From NCBI RefSeq assembly GCF_003985155.1, contig NZ_ML133694.1, forward strand, positions 279,943-343,942: a stretch of 64,000 nucleotides of DNA, written 5' to 3'. Shown piece after piece: positions 51,686 to 60,447 of the stretch. Position 1 is the stretch's first letter. The number at the start of each line of letters is the position of its first letter. Under the pieces are notes generated by a model, which searched no databases, was not told the DNA's origin, and saw only the letters and a program-made list of their open reading frames with translations. Source of the stretch: Rhizobium vallis. Its GTDB lineage: Bacteria; Pseudomonadota; Alphaproteobacteria; Rhizobiales; Rhizobiaceae. The position numbers and the translations under genes were made by a program.

Positions 51686-52750
51686 ATGAAATCCATTATC
51701 TCATTGATGGCTGCGGCTGCTTTCGGCGTCGCTTCGTTCGTTGCGCCTGCTTTGGCAGCGGACAAGGGCACCGTTGGTATCGCAATGCCGACGAAGGCTT
51801 CGGCCCGCTGGATCGATGACGGCAACAACATCGTCAAGCAGCTCCAGGCTGCCGGTTACGGCACTGACCTCCAGTATGGCGACGACGACATTCCGAACCA
51901 GCTTTCGCAGATCGAAAACATGGTCACGAAGGGCGTCAAGGTTCTCGTCATCGCTTCGATCGACGGCACCACGCTTTCCGACGTTCTCCAGAAGGCTCAC
52001 GACGCCGGCATCAAGGTCATCGCTTACGACCGTCTGATCCGCAATTCGGGCAACGTCGACTACTACGCGACCTTCGACAACTTCCAGGTCGGCGTTCTGC
52101 AGGCCGGCTCCATCGTTGACGGCCTCGGCCTCAAGGATGGCAAGGGTCCGTTCAACATCGAACTCTTCGGCGGTTCGCCGGACGACAACAACGCCTTCTT
52201 CTTCTATGATGGCGCAATGTCCGTCCTGCAGCCCTACATCGACTCCGGCAAGCTCGTCGTGAAGTCCGGCCAGACCGGCATGGACAAGGTCGGCACGCTG
52301 CGTTGGGATCCGGCAGTGGCCCAGGCCCGCATGGACAACCTGCTCTCGGCTAACTACACCGACGCCAAGGTCGATGCCGTCCTGTCTCCCTATGACGGTC
52401 TGTCGATCGGTATCATTTCGTCGCTGAAGGGCGTTGGTTATGGTACTGCGGCTCAGCCGCTCCCGATCGTTACCGGTCAGGACGCTGAAGTTCCGTCGGT
52501 CAAGTCGATCATTGCTGGCGAACAGCATTCGACGATCTTCAAGGACACCCGCGATCTCGCCAAGGTCACTGTTGCCATGGTCGATGCCGTCATGTCCGGC
52601 AAGGAGCCTGAGGTCAACGACACGAAGACCTACGACAACGGCGTCAAGGTCGTTCCGTCCTATCTGCTGAAGCCGGTTGCTGTCGACAAGACCAACTACA
52701 AGCAGATCCTCGTCGACGGCGGTTACTACACCGAAGACAAGCTGAAGTAA
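51686..52750 (+). CDS. chvE: ChvE-type periplasmic multiple sugar-binding protein
   Basis: This 354-residue protein has a signal peptide at residues 1-24. A type I binding fold follows: V-G-I-A-M-P-T-K-A-S-A-R-W-I near 30-43, V-I-A-Y-D-R-L-I-R-N near 112-121, F-G-G-S-P-D-D-N-N-A near 167-176 and V-T-G-Q-D-A-E near 268-274. These match ChvE, which binds galactose, arabinose, xylose and glucose and in Agrobacterium also signals to VirA. AGGGAGAGAG precedes the ATG. It heads the operon with gguA and gguB and lies beside the GbpR-like regulator. Codon use is biased as for a highly expressed gene. Confidence 0.94.
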   Translation: MKSIISLMAAAAFGVASFVAPALAADKGTVGIAMPTKASARWIDDGNNIVKQLQAAGYGTDLQYGDDDIPNQLSQIENMVTKGVKVLVIASIDGTTLSDVLQKAHDAGIKVIAYDRLIRNSGNVDYYATFDNFQVGVLQAGSIVDGLGLKDGKGPFNIELFGGSPDDNNAFFFYDGAMSVLQPYIDSGKLVVKSGQTGMDKVGTLRWDPAVAQARMDNLLSANYTDAKVDAVLSPYDGLSIGIISSLKGVGYGTAAQPLPIVTGQDAEVPSVKSIIAGEQHSTIFKDTRDLAKVTVAMVDAVMSGKEPEVNDTKTYDNGVKVVPSYLLKPVAVDKTNYKQILVDGGYYTEDKLK

Positions 52751-52760
52751 TACGAGATGG

Positions 52761-52786
52761 CCGGAACCCGCGCTTGCGGGTTCCGG
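52761..52786 (+). terminator. Attenuating hairpin between chvE and gguA
   Basis: CCGGAACCCGC (52761-52771) pairs perfectly with GCGGGTTCCGG (52776-52786) with loop GCTT. It lies 10 bases after the chvE stop and 58 bases before the gguA start and is followed by a moderately T-rich stretch. This would favour more ChvE than transporter subunits. Confidence 0.72.
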
Positions 52787-52843
52787 TCTTCGATTTTATG
52801 ATCGCCCAGCCGCTTGACGGCCGGAGGCGCTGGAACTTTGACT

Positions 52844-54382
52844 ATGGACAATACCATCCTTGAAATGCGGAGCATCACCAAGACGTTCCCGGGCGTCAAG
52901 GCGCTGGAGAACGTGAACCTCAAGGTTCGCCAGGGTGAGATCCACGCAGTGGTGGGCGAAAACGGGGCCGGCAAATCGACCCTGATGAAAGTGCTATCGG
53001 GCGTCTATCCCACCGGAAGCTATGAAGGCGACATCGTCTATGAAGGCGAGACGCGCAACTTCAAGGCCCTGAAGGACTCCGAAGAAATCGGCATCGTCAT
53101 TATCCACCAGGAACTGGCGCTCGTGCCGTTGCTGTCGATCGGCGAAAACATCTTCCTCGGCAACGAGAATGCCAAGAGCGGCGTCATCAACTGGGACGAG
53201 ACGTTCAACCGCACGAAGCAGTTGCTCAAGAAGGTCGGCCTGCAGGAATCTCCGAACACGCTCGTGACCGACATCGGCGTCGGCAAGCAGCAGCTCGTCG
53301 AGATCGCCAAGGCGCTGTCGAAGAGCGTGAAACTGCTCATCCTCGACGAGCCGACGGCCTCGCTCAACGAAAGCGATTCCGACGCTCTGCTCACGCTGCT
53401 CATGGAGTTCCGCAAGCAGGGCATCACCTCGATCATCATTTCCCACAAGCTGAACGAGATCCGCAAGGTCGCCGACCAGATCACGGTCCTGCGCGACGGC
53501 ATGACCGTCAAGACGCTCGACTGTCATGCCGACGAGATCAGCGAAGACATCATCATCCGCAATATGGTCGGCCGCGATCTCGAAGACCGCTATCCGCCGC
53601 GTTCGGTGCCGATCGGCGAAACCATTCTCGAAGTGAAGAACTGGAACGCCTACCACCAGCAGCACCGCGACCGTCAGGTCCTGCACAATATCAACATCAC
53701 CGTCCGCAAGGGCGAAGTCGTCGGTATCGCCGGTCTGATGGGGGCAGGGCGCACCGAATTCGCCATGAGCCTGTTCGGCAAGGCCTATGGCCACAAGATT
53801 TCCGGCGAGGTGCTGATGCACGGCAAGCCGGTCGATGTCAGCACCGTGCGCAGGGCGATCGACGCAGGTCTTGCCTACGTCACCGAAGACCGCAAGCAGC
53901 TTGGCCTCGTGCTCAACGACACGATCCTGCACAATACGACGCTCGTCAATTTGAAGGCGGTGTCGAATGCCTCCGTCATCGACAGCGTCAAGGAATCGCG
54001 GGTTGCGACCGACTATCGGTCGAAGTTGCGCATCCGCTCTTCCAGCATCTTCCAGGAAACGGTCAATCTTTCCGGCGGCAACCAGCAGAAGGTGGTGCTG
54101 TCGAAGTGGCTGTTCTCCAATCCGGATGTTTTGATCCTCGACGAGCCGACGCGCGGCATCGACGTTGGCGCAAAATACGAAATCTATACTATCATCAACC
54201 AGCTTGCCGCCGATGGAAAGGGCGTTCTGATGATCTCATCGGAAATGCCCGAACTGCTTGGCACTTGTGACCGCATCTACGTGATGAACGAAGGACGCAT
54301 CGTCGCTGAACTGCCGAAGGGAGAAGCAAGCCAGGAAACCATCATGCGCGCTATCATGCGCTCAGGGGAGAAGAAGCAATGA
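52844..54382 (+). CDS. gguA: Sugar ABC transporter ATP-binding protein with two NBDs
   Basis: The ATG at 52844 begins M-D-N-T-I-L-E-M-R-S-I-T-K-T-F-P-G-V, matching known GguA-type starts. An earlier TTG at 52814 is less likely. The 512-residue protein has two ATPase domains. The first has G-E-N-G-A-G-K-S-T near residues 38-46, a degenerate signature (I-G-V-G-K-Q-Q-L-V) and L-I-L-D-E-P-T. The second has the altered Walker A G-L-M-G-A-G-R-T-E near 300, signature L-S-G-G-N-Q-Q-K near 404 and L-I-L-D-E-P-T-R-G-I-D-V-G. This is normal for the RbsA/MglA class. The stop overlaps gguB by four bases. Confidence 0.93.
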   Translation: MDNTILEMRSITKTFPGVKALENVNLKVRQGEIHAVVGENGAGKSTLMKVLSGVYPTGSYEGDIVYEGETRNFKALKDSEEIGIVIIHQELALVPLLSIGENIFLGNENAKSGVINWDETFNRTKQLLKKVGLQESPNTLVTDIGVGKQQLVEIAKALSKSVKLLILDEPTASLNESDSDALLTLLMEFRKQGITSIIISHKLNEIRKVADQITVLRDGMTVKTLDCHADEISEDIIIRNMVGRDLEDRYPPRSVPIGETILEVKNWNAYHQQHRDRQVLHNINITVRKGEVVGIAGLMGAGRTEFAMSLFGKAYGHKISGEVLMHGKPVDVSTVRRAIDAGLAYVTEDRKQLGLVLNDTILHNTTLVNLKAVSNASVIDSVKESRVATDYRSKLRIRSSSIFQETVNLSGGNQQKVVLSKWLFSNPDVLILDEPTRGIDVGAKYEIYTIINQLAADGKGVLMISSEMPELLGTCDRIYVMNEGRIVAELPKGEASQETIMRAIMRSGEKKQ

Positions 54383-55590
54383 CACCGATCAATCAACCCA
54401 TCGCTGAGCAAGGGCGTGTCGTCTCGATCGGAGACTACGTTCGCGGCAACATCCGTGAATACGGCATGTTTATCGCGCTCATCGCGATCATGGTGTTCTT
54501 CCAGTTCTCGACCGGTGGCGTTCTCTTCAGGCCGCTCAACCTGACCAACATCATTCTGCAGAACTCGTTCATCGTCATCATGGCGCTCGGCATGCTGCTG
54601 GTCATCGTCGCCGGCCATATCGATCTTTCGGTCGGGTCCGTCGTCGGCTTTATCGGCGCCATCGCCGGCGTGATGACGGTGCAATGGCACACCAATTATA
54701 TCCTGGCGGGTATCATCTGCCTTGCTCTCGGCGCGCTCGTCGGCGGCGTCCAGGGCTATTTCGTCGCCTATCACAAGATCCCCTCCTTCATCGTCACGCT
54801 GGCCGGCATGCTTGTCTTCCGCGGGCTGACGCTGTTCGTCATGACGGCATCGGGAACCGGCACCAGCATCGGTCCCTTCCCGCCGGACTTCCAGCTGATC
54901 AGCATCGGCTTCCTGCCGAACCTCTTCGATATGGGCGGCATCAACTCGACCTCGATCATCCTGACCGTCATCGGCGCCGTAACCCTGTTCTATATGGCAT
55001 GGCGCAAGCGCCTGTCGAACGAGAAGCACGGCAATGACGTCGAGCCTATGGGCTTCTTCCTCGTCCAGAACGCCATCGTCACGATCGCCATTCTGGGCCT
55101 CGGCCTCCAGCTGTCGGTCTATCGCGGCTTCCCGAACGTGCTTGTCGTCATGCTGGTTCTGGTGGCCGCCTATGCCTTCATTACCCGTCGCACGACGATC
55201 GGCCGCCGTATCTACGCCATGGGCGGCAATGAGAAGGCGACAAAGCTTTCCGGTATCAACACCGAGCGCCTGACCTTCCTGACCTTTGCGAACATGGGCC
55301 TGCTCGCCGGATTGGCTGGTCTTATCGTTGCGCTGCGTCTGAACTCGGCGACGGCAAAGGGCGGCTTCGGCCTCGAACTGGACGTGATCGCTGCCTGCTT
55401 CATCGGCGGTGCATCCGCCCAGGGCGGCGTCGGCAAGGTGACGGGTGCCGTCATCGGCGCTCTGATCATGGGCATCATGAACAATGGCATGTCGATCCAC
55501 GGCCTCGGCACCGACTCGCAGCAGATGGTGAAGGGTGCGGTGCTTTTGGCCGCCGTGTTCTTCGACGTCTACAACAAGAACAAGGGCTGA
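54379..55590 (+). CDS. gguB: Sugar ABC transporter permease
   Basis: This 403-residue permease has about ten or more transmembrane helices, G-M-L-L-V-I-V-A-G-H-I-D-L-S-V-G-S-V-V-G near residues 73-92, R-R-I-Y-A-M-G-G-N-E-K-A-T near 274-286 and A-A-C-F-I-G-G-A-S-A-Q-G-G-V-G near 336-350. An insertion near residues 210-230 (R-K-R-L-S-N-E-K-H-G-N-D) is shared with XylH-type permeases. The ATG overlaps the gguA stop. With GguA and ChvE it makes the multiple-sugar importer for galactose, arabinose and related sugars. Confidence 0.93.
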   Translation: MTPINQPIAEQGRVVSIGDYVRGNIREYGMFIALIAIMVFFQFSTGGVLFRPLNLTNIILQNSFIVIMALGMLLVIVAGHIDLSVGSVVGFIGAIAGVMTVQWHTNYILAGIICLALGALVGGVQGYFVAYHKIPSFIVTLAGMLVFRGLTLFVMTASGTGTSIGPFPPDFQLISIGFLPNLFDMGGINSTSIILTVIGAVTLFYMAWRKRLSNEKHGNDVEPMGFFLVQNAIVTIAILGLGLQLSVYRGFPNVLVVMLVLVAAYAFITRRTTIGRRIYAMGGNEKATKLSGINTERLTFLTFANMGLLAGLAGLIVALRLNSATAKGGFGLELDVIAACFIGGASAQGGVGKVTGAVIGALIMGIMNNGMSIHGLGTDSQQMVKGAVLLAAVFFDVYNKNKG

Positions 55591-55635
55591 GCGCCAAAGC
55601 GCAGCCAGGCATTCGCAGTCATAGGAAAGATGGAT

Positions 55636-55657
55636 TCCGGCTCCTGATGGAGCCGGA
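55636..55657 (+). terminator. Hairpin between gguB and gguC
   Basis: TCCGGCTC (55636-55643) pairs with GAGCCGGA (55650-55657) with a 6-base loop. A T-rich CTTTTTCCTG lies 10 bases further on. It may attenuate transcription into gguC and the catabolic genes. Confidence 0.55.
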
Positions 55658-55705
55658 CAGGCGGAGCTTTTTCCTGTCTTCGCCGGAACGAAAAGGATCG
55701 AAGAC

Positions 55706-56701
55706 GTGCTTATTTCGCAAATCAAGGGTGCCAACGGAGAGATCGTCGTCGCCGTGCGCGAGCAGGGCGGCGCTGCCAAGTCGGTCAAGAATGCCGGCAG
55801 CGTCTATGCGCTGGCGATGGAAGCGGCGGACGGCGGCAAGTCGCTTGCCGCAGTCATCGAAGCCCATGGTTACGGCGATGCCGTCGATCTCGAAAAGGCC
55901 TATACGGAAGGCCGCTTCCTTCCGCCGATCACCCATCCGGATGCCGCCCACCTGCATCTGACCGGCACGGGCCTGACGCATCTCGGCTCGGCCGCCACCC
56001 GCGATTCCATGCACAAGAAGACCACCGAGGCGGCCGAGGAAACGCTGACCGACTCGATGAAGATGTTCAAGATGGGCCTGGAGAACGGCAAGCCGAAATC
56101 AGGCGAAAAGGGCGTGCAGCCCGAATGGTTCTACAAGGGCAACGGCCATGGCGCTGCTGCCCCCGGCGCGCCGCTTGTCTCTCCCTCTTTCGCGCTCGAC
56201 GGCGGCGAAGAGCCTGAAATGGCCGGCATCTACGTGATCGCCAAGGACGGCTCGCCCTTCCGCATCGGCTTTGCATTGTCGAACGAATTTTCCGACCACG
56301 TCACCGAGCGGATGAACTATCTCTATCTCGCTCATTCGAAGCTGCGTCCGGCAAGCTTCGGCCCGGAAATCCGCGTTGGCGCAGCGCCGGACGATATTCG
56401 CGGCACCTCGCGCATCAAGCGCGGCGACAAGGTGATCTTCGAAAAGCCGTTCCTGTCGGGCGAGGCGAACATGTCGCACACCTTCGCCAATCTGGAATAT
56501 CACCATTTCAAATATGGCCTTTTCCGTGCGCCGGGAGATGTTCATGTCCATATGTTCGGCACGGCGACCCTTTCCTTTGCCGACGGCATCAAGACGGAAG
56601 AGGGCGACGTCTTCGAGATCGAAGTCGCTGAATTCGGCCTGCCGCTGCGCAATCCGCTGAAGGTGGCCGCCGAAGAAGAGATTGCCGTCAAGCAGCTCTG
56701 A
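55706..56701 (+). CDS. gguC: GguC, fumarylacetoacetate-hydrolase-like sugar-acid enzyme (AraD1 family)
   Basis: The 331-residue product starts at a GTG after AAAGGA. The C-terminal half has the FAH-type metal region (P-E-W-F-Y-K-G-N-G near residue 131, then E-E-P-E-M-A-G-I-Y-V near 168-177 and G-F-A-L-S-N-E-F-S-D-H near 190-200). The later G-E-A-N-M-S-H-T-F-A-N-L-E-Y-H-H-F and D-V-H-V-H-M-F-G-T blocks are characteristic of GguC. The FAH fold acts on 2-keto acids. Placed before KGSA dehydrogenase and arabinonate dehydratase, it is the likely enzyme turning 2-keto-3-deoxy-sugar acid into the semialdehyde, a step for which no DapA-type dehydratase is present here. Confidence 0.88.
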   Translation: MLISQIKGANGEIVVAVREQGGAAKSVKNAGSVYALAMEAADGGKSLAAVIEAHGYGDAVDLEKAYTEGRFLPPITHPDAAHLHLTGTGLTHLGSAATRDSMHKKTTEAAEETLTDSMKMFKMGLENGKPKSGEKGVQPEWFYKGNGHGAAAPGAPLVSPSFALDGGEEPEMAGIYVIAKDGSPFRIGFALSNEFSDHVTERMNYLYLAHSKLRPASFGPEIRVGAAPDDIRGTSRIKRGDKVIFEKPFLSGEANMSHTFANLEYHHFKYGLFRAPGDVHVHMFGTATLSFADGIKTEEGDVFEIEVAEFGLPLRNPLKVAAEEEIAVKQL

Positions 56702-56767
56702 TTTTCGAGGCCTGGCTGCTGTTGTGGCCGGGCCGTGATGTAAACGGTAAAGGAGGCTTTTGAGCCC

Positions 56768-58201
56768 ATGACCATTTATCAAAACCTGATCGCCGGCGAA
56801 TGGGTCGGCTCGAACGCGACGAAGAACATCAATCCGTCGGATACGAACGAGGTTGTCGGCCTCTATGCCGATGGCAGCGCCGAAGACACGAAAAACGCCA
56901 TTGCTGCCGCCAAGGCCGCCTTTCCGGCCTGGTCGCGCTCGGGCATCTGGGAGCGCCACGTCATCCTGAAGAAGGCTGGCGACGAGATCATGGCGCGCAA
57001 GGACGAACTCGGGGCGCTGCTCGCCCGCGAGGAAGGCAAGACGCTGCCTGAGGCAACCGGCGAAGTCATCCGTGCATCGCAGATCTTCGAATTCTTCGCT
57101 GGTGAAGCCCTGCGGCTCGCCGGCGAGGTCATACCGTCGGTTCGCCCGAACATTGGTGTCGAAATTACCCGCGAGGGGCTCGGCGTCATCGGCATCATCA
57201 CGCCGTGGAATTTCCCGATCGCCATTCCCGCCTGGAAGATCGCGCCGGCCCTCTGCTACGGCAACACCATCGTCTTCAAGCCGGCCGAACTGGTGCCCGC
57301 CTGTTCCTGGGCGATCGTCGATATCCTGAACCGCGCCGGGCTGCCGAAGGGCGTCTTGAACCTCGTCATGGGCAAGGGCTCGGTCGTCGGCCAGGCCATG
57401 CTCGAAAGCCCCGATGTTCACGGCATCACCTTCACCGGTTCCACCGGCACCGGCCGGCGCGTGGCTGCCGCCTCCATCGAGCATAACCGCAAGTTCCAGC
57501 TTGAGATGGGCGGCAAGAACCCGATGGTCGTGCTCGACGATGCCGATCTCAACGTTGCCGTCGAGGCAGCCGCCAATTCCGGCTTCTTCTCCACAGGCCA
57601 GCGCTGCACCGCTTCCTCGCGCCTGATCGTCACCGAAGGCATCCACGACAAGTTCGTCGCGGCCCTGACCGACAAGCTGAAGACGCTCGTCGTCGACAAC
57701 GCGCTGAAGGCCGGCACCCATATCGGCCCCGTCGTCGATGAGCGGCAGTTGAAGACCGATACGGACTATATCGAGATCGGCAAGTCGGAAGGCGCCAAGC
57801 TCGCCTTCGGCGGCGAGGTCATTTCCCGCGACACGCCCGGCTTCTACTTGCAGCCGACGCTGTTTACCGAAGCGACCAACCAGATGCGTATTTCGCGCGA
57901 GGAGATCTTCGGACCGGTGGTCTCGGTGATCCGGGCGAAGGATTACGACGAGGCGCTTGCCATCGCCAATGACACGCCGTTCGGCCTTTCGGCCGGCATC
58001 GCCACGACCAGCCTGAAGCATGCGACGCACTTCAAGCGCAATTCGGAAGCCGGCATGGTCATGGTCAACCTTCCGACGGCAGGCGTCGATTTCCACGTGC
58101 CGTTCGGCGGCCGCAAGGGTTCGTCCTACGGTCCGCGCGAGCAGGGCAAGTACGCTGCCGAGTTCTACACAACCGTCAAGACGGCCTACACGCTGGCTTG
58201 A
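56768..58201 (+). CDS. Alpha-ketoglutaric semialdehyde dehydrogenase (aldehyde dehydrogenase family)
   Basis: This 477-residue aldehyde dehydrogenase has P-W-N-F-P near 146-150, F-T-G-S-T-G-T-G-R near 222-230 (NAD site), L-E-M-G-G-K-N near 245-251 (general base Glu246) and G-Q-R-C-T (catalytic Cys280). AAAGGAGG lies upstream. The neighbouring L-arabinonate dehydratase points to the non-phosphorylating pathway, where this enzyme oxidises 2-oxoglutarate semialdehyde to 2-oxoglutarate with NAD(P). Other aldehyde substrates are possible for this class. Confidence 0.88.
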   Translation: MTIYQNLIAGEWVGSNATKNINPSDTNEVVGLYADGSAEDTKNAIAAAKAAFPAWSRSGIWERHVILKKAGDEIMARKDELGALLAREEGKTLPEATGEVIRASQIFEFFAGEALRLAGEVIPSVRPNIGVEITREGLGVIGIITPWNFPIAIPAWKIAPALCYGNTIVFKPAELVPACSWAIVDILNRAGLPKGVLNLVMGKGSVVGQAMLESPDVHGITFTGSTGTGRRVAAASIEHNRKFQLEMGGKNPMVVLDDADLNVAVEAAANSGFFSTGQRCTASSRLIVTEGIHDKFVAALTDKLKTLVVDNALKAGTHIGPVVDERQLKTDTDYIEIGKSEGAKLAFGGEVISRDTPGFYLQPTLFTEATNQMRISREEIFGPVVSVIRAKDYDEALAIANDTPFGLSAGIATTSLKHATHFKRNSEAGMVMVNLPTAGVDFHVPFGGRKGSSYGPREQGKYAAEFYTTVKTAYTLA

Positions 58202-58263
58202 GACAGAGCGAGATGACCCGGGCCGTACGAGGCGGTCCGGGGGTATCCTGAAGGACAGAGATT

Positions 58264-60003
58264 ATGAAAAAGAAAGCGGAATGGCCGCGCAGGCTGAGAT
58301 CGCAGGAATGGTACGGCGGCACGAGCCGCGACGTGATCTATCACCGCGGCTGGCTTAAGAATCAGGGATATCCGCACGACCTGTTCGACGGTCGGCCGGT
58401 GATCGGCATCCTCAACACCTGGTCGGATATGACCCCGTGCAACGGTCATCTGAGAGAGCTCGCCGAGAAGGTGAAGGCGGGCGTATGGGAGGCCGGCGGC
58501 TTCCCGCTCGAGGTGCCGGTGTTCTCGGCATCCGAAAACACTTTCCGCCCGACGGCGATGATGTATCGCAACCTCGCCGCGCTCGCGGTCGAAGAAGCGA
58601 TCCGCGGCCAGCCAATGGACGGCTGCGTGCTGCTGGTCGGTTGCGACAAGACCACGCCGTCGCTGCTAATGGGGGCTGCCTCCTGCGACCTGCCCTCGAT
58701 CGTCGTCACCGGCGGTCCGATGCTGAACGGCTATTTCCGCGGCGAGCGCGTCGGCTCCGGCACGCATCTGTGGAAGTTCTCCGAAATGGTGAAGGCCGGC
58801 GAGATGACGCAGGCCGAGTTCCTCGAGGCGGAAGCTTCGATGAGCCGTTCGTCGGGCACCTGCAACACCATGGGCACTGCCTCCACCATGGCTTCCATGG
58901 CCGAAGCGCTCGGCATGGCACTGTCCGGCAATGCCGCGATCCCGGGCGTCGATTCCCGTCGCAAGGTGATGGCGCAGCTGACCGGCCGACGCATCGTCCA
59001 GATGGTCAAGGACGATCTGAAGCCTTCCGAGATCATGACGAAGCAGGCCTTCGAAAACGCCATCCGCACCAATGCGGCGATCGGCGGATCGACCAACGCC
59101 GTCATCCACCTGCTGGCGATTGCCGGCCGCGTCGGCATCGATCTTTCGCTTGACGACTGGGATCGCTGTGGCCGTGACGTTCCGACCATCGTCAACCTGA
59201 TGCCATCGGGCAAATACCTGATGGAAGAGTTCTTCTATGCCGGCGGCCTGCCTGTCGTGCTGAAGCGCCTCGGTGAGGCCGGCCTTCTGCACAAGGACGC
59301 GCTGACGGTTTCCGGCGAAACCGTCTGGGACGAAGTCAAGGACGTCGTCAACTGGAACGAGGATGTCATCCTGCCGGCTGAAAAGGCGCTGACCTCTTCG
59401 GGCGGCATCGTCGTGCTGCGCGGCAATCTCGCGCCGAAGGGCGCGGTCTTGAAGCCTTCGGCAGCTTCGCCGCATCTCCTGGTGCATCGGGGCAGGGCCG
59501 TCGTGTTCGAAGACATCGACGACTACAAGGCCAAGATCAACGACGACAATCTCGACATCGACGAGACCTGCGTCATGGTCATGAAGAACTGCGGCCCGAA
59601 GGGCTATCCCGGCATGGCCGAAGTCGGCAACATGGGCCTGCCGCCGAAGGTGCTGAAGAAGGGCATCCTCGATATGGTGCGCATTTCCGACGCCCGTATG
59701 TCGGGCACGGCCTACGGCACCGTCGTGCTTCACACCTCCCCGGAAGCAGCGGTCGGCGGACCGCTGGCGGTCGTCAAGAATGGCGACATGATCGAGCTCG
59801 ACGTGCCGAACCGCCGCCTGCATCTCGACATATCGGACGAGGAACTGGCGCGGCGTCTGGCAGAATGGCAGCCGAACCACGATCTGCCGAAGTCTGGCTA
59901 TGCCTTCCTGCATCAGCAGCATGTCGAAGGGGCCGATACCGGCGCTGACCTCGACTTCCTCAAGGGATGTCGCGGAAACGCTGTCGGCAAGGACAGCCAC
60001 TAA
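58264..60003 (+). CDS. L-arabinonate dehydratase (IlvD/EDD family)
   Basis: This 579-residue protein of the IlvD/Edd dehydratase family has three conserved cysteines at positions 59 (M-T-P-C-N), 127 (V-G-C-D-K-T-T-P) and 200 (S-S-G-T-C-N-T-M-G). They are the [2Fe-2S] ligands. Length and Cys numbering match the structurally characterised L-arabinonate dehydratase of Rhizobium leguminosarum, which also acts on D-fuconate and D-galactonate. It converts the acid to its 2-keto-3-deoxy derivative. Its position after the aldehyde dehydrogenase completes a cassette with the GguC and ChvE genes for pentose oxidation. GAAGGA precedes the ATG. Confidence 0.92.
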   Translation: MKKKAEWPRRLRSQEWYGGTSRDVIYHRGWLKNQGYPHDLFDGRPVIGILNTWSDMTPCNGHLRELAEKVKAGVWEAGGFPLEVPVFSASENTFRPTAMMYRNLAALAVEEAIRGQPMDGCVLLVGCDKTTPSLLMGAASCDLPSIVVTGGPMLNGYFRGERVGSGTHLWKFSEMVKAGEMTQAEFLEAEASMSRSSGTCNTMGTASTMASMAEALGMALSGNAAIPGVDSRRKVMAQLTGRRIVQMVKDDLKPSEIMTKQAFENAIRTNAAIGGSTNAVIHLLAIAGRVGIDLSLDDWDRCGRDVPTIVNLMPSGKYLMEEFFYAGGLPVVLKRLGEAGLLHKDALTVSGETVWDEVKDVVNWNEDVILPAEKALTSSGGIVVLRGNLAPKGAVLKPSAASPHLLVHRGRAVVFEDIDDYKAKINDDNLDIDETCVMVMKNCGPKGYPGMAEVGNMGLPPKVLKKGILDMVRISDARMSGTAYGTVVLHTSPEAAVGGPLAVVKNGDMIELDVPNRRLHLDISDEELARRLAEWQPNHDLPKSGYAFLHQQHVEGADTGADLDFLKGCRGNAVGKDSH

Positions 60004-60023
60004 GCAGGCCAGTTTATGACAGG

Positions 60024-60052
60024 AAAAGGCGGGGCATGACCCCGCCTTTTTT
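60024..60052 (+). terminator. Intrinsic terminator of the chvE catabolic operon
   Basis: AAAAGGCGGGG (60024-60034) pairs with CCCCGCCTTTT (60040-60050), with loop CATGA, and T residues continue to 60052. It lies 21 bases past the dehydratase stop. Confidence 0.92.
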
Positions 60053-60150
60053 GTTGGTGAGATGAGACCGTTTTCACGCTGATCAGCGCTCGAACTTACT
60101 CAATAAGGAAGTAGTGCTGTATTTTGTGCAAGTGTACGGGAGATATGCTC

Positions 60151-60393
60151 ATGTCCAAGGTGGTCGGTGCGACGGAATTCAAGGCGAAATGCCTAAGCCT
60201 TATCGGTCAGATGCGGTGTGACGACGAGCCTATCGTCATCACCAAGCGCGGCAAGCCGGTTGCCGTGCTTTCGCCTGCAAGTGACACAAGCAGGCGAAAG
60301 AGTATCATCGGTGCAATGAAGGGCAGCGTATTGCGCTATGACGATCCGCTTTCTCCGGTCGTTGAGCCGGAGGATTGGGACGCCTGCCGTTGA
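60151..60393 (+). CDS. Orphan Phd/YefM-like antitoxin
   Basis: The ATG at 60151 is eight bases after GGGAG. The 80-residue protein has V-V-G-A-T-E-F-K-A-K-C-L near residues 4-15 and P-I-V-I-T-K-R-G-K-P-V-A-V-L near 27-40, the DNA-binding pattern of Phd/YefM antitoxins. The C-terminal tail (V-E-P-E-D-W-D) is the acidic end that normally wraps a VapC/Doc toxin. No toxin gene follows: the next bases run into the convergent transglutaminase gene. It is an orphan regulator or remnant. Confidence 0.72.
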   Translation: MSKVVGATEFKAKCLSLIGQMRCDDEPIVITKRGKPVAVLSPASDTSRRKSIIGAMKGSVLRYDDPLSPVVEPEDWDACR

Positions 60394-60447
60394 CCGTCAC
60401 CACGCCGTTTCCGGAAGAGACGGGGCTGATCGACGGCTTGTTGCCGC

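Noticed and set aside
54277..55788. 503-codon minus-strand frame
   Set aside because: Antisense to gguB. His/Asp/Glu-rich composition typical of reverse frames of membrane protein genes.
56099..58096. 665-codon frame on the minus strand
   Set aside because: It is antisense to gguC and the KGSA dehydrogenase, both with intact motifs. High GC content creates long shadow frames.
58666..60000. 444-codon minus-strand frame
   Set aside because: Antisense to the arabinonate dehydratase.
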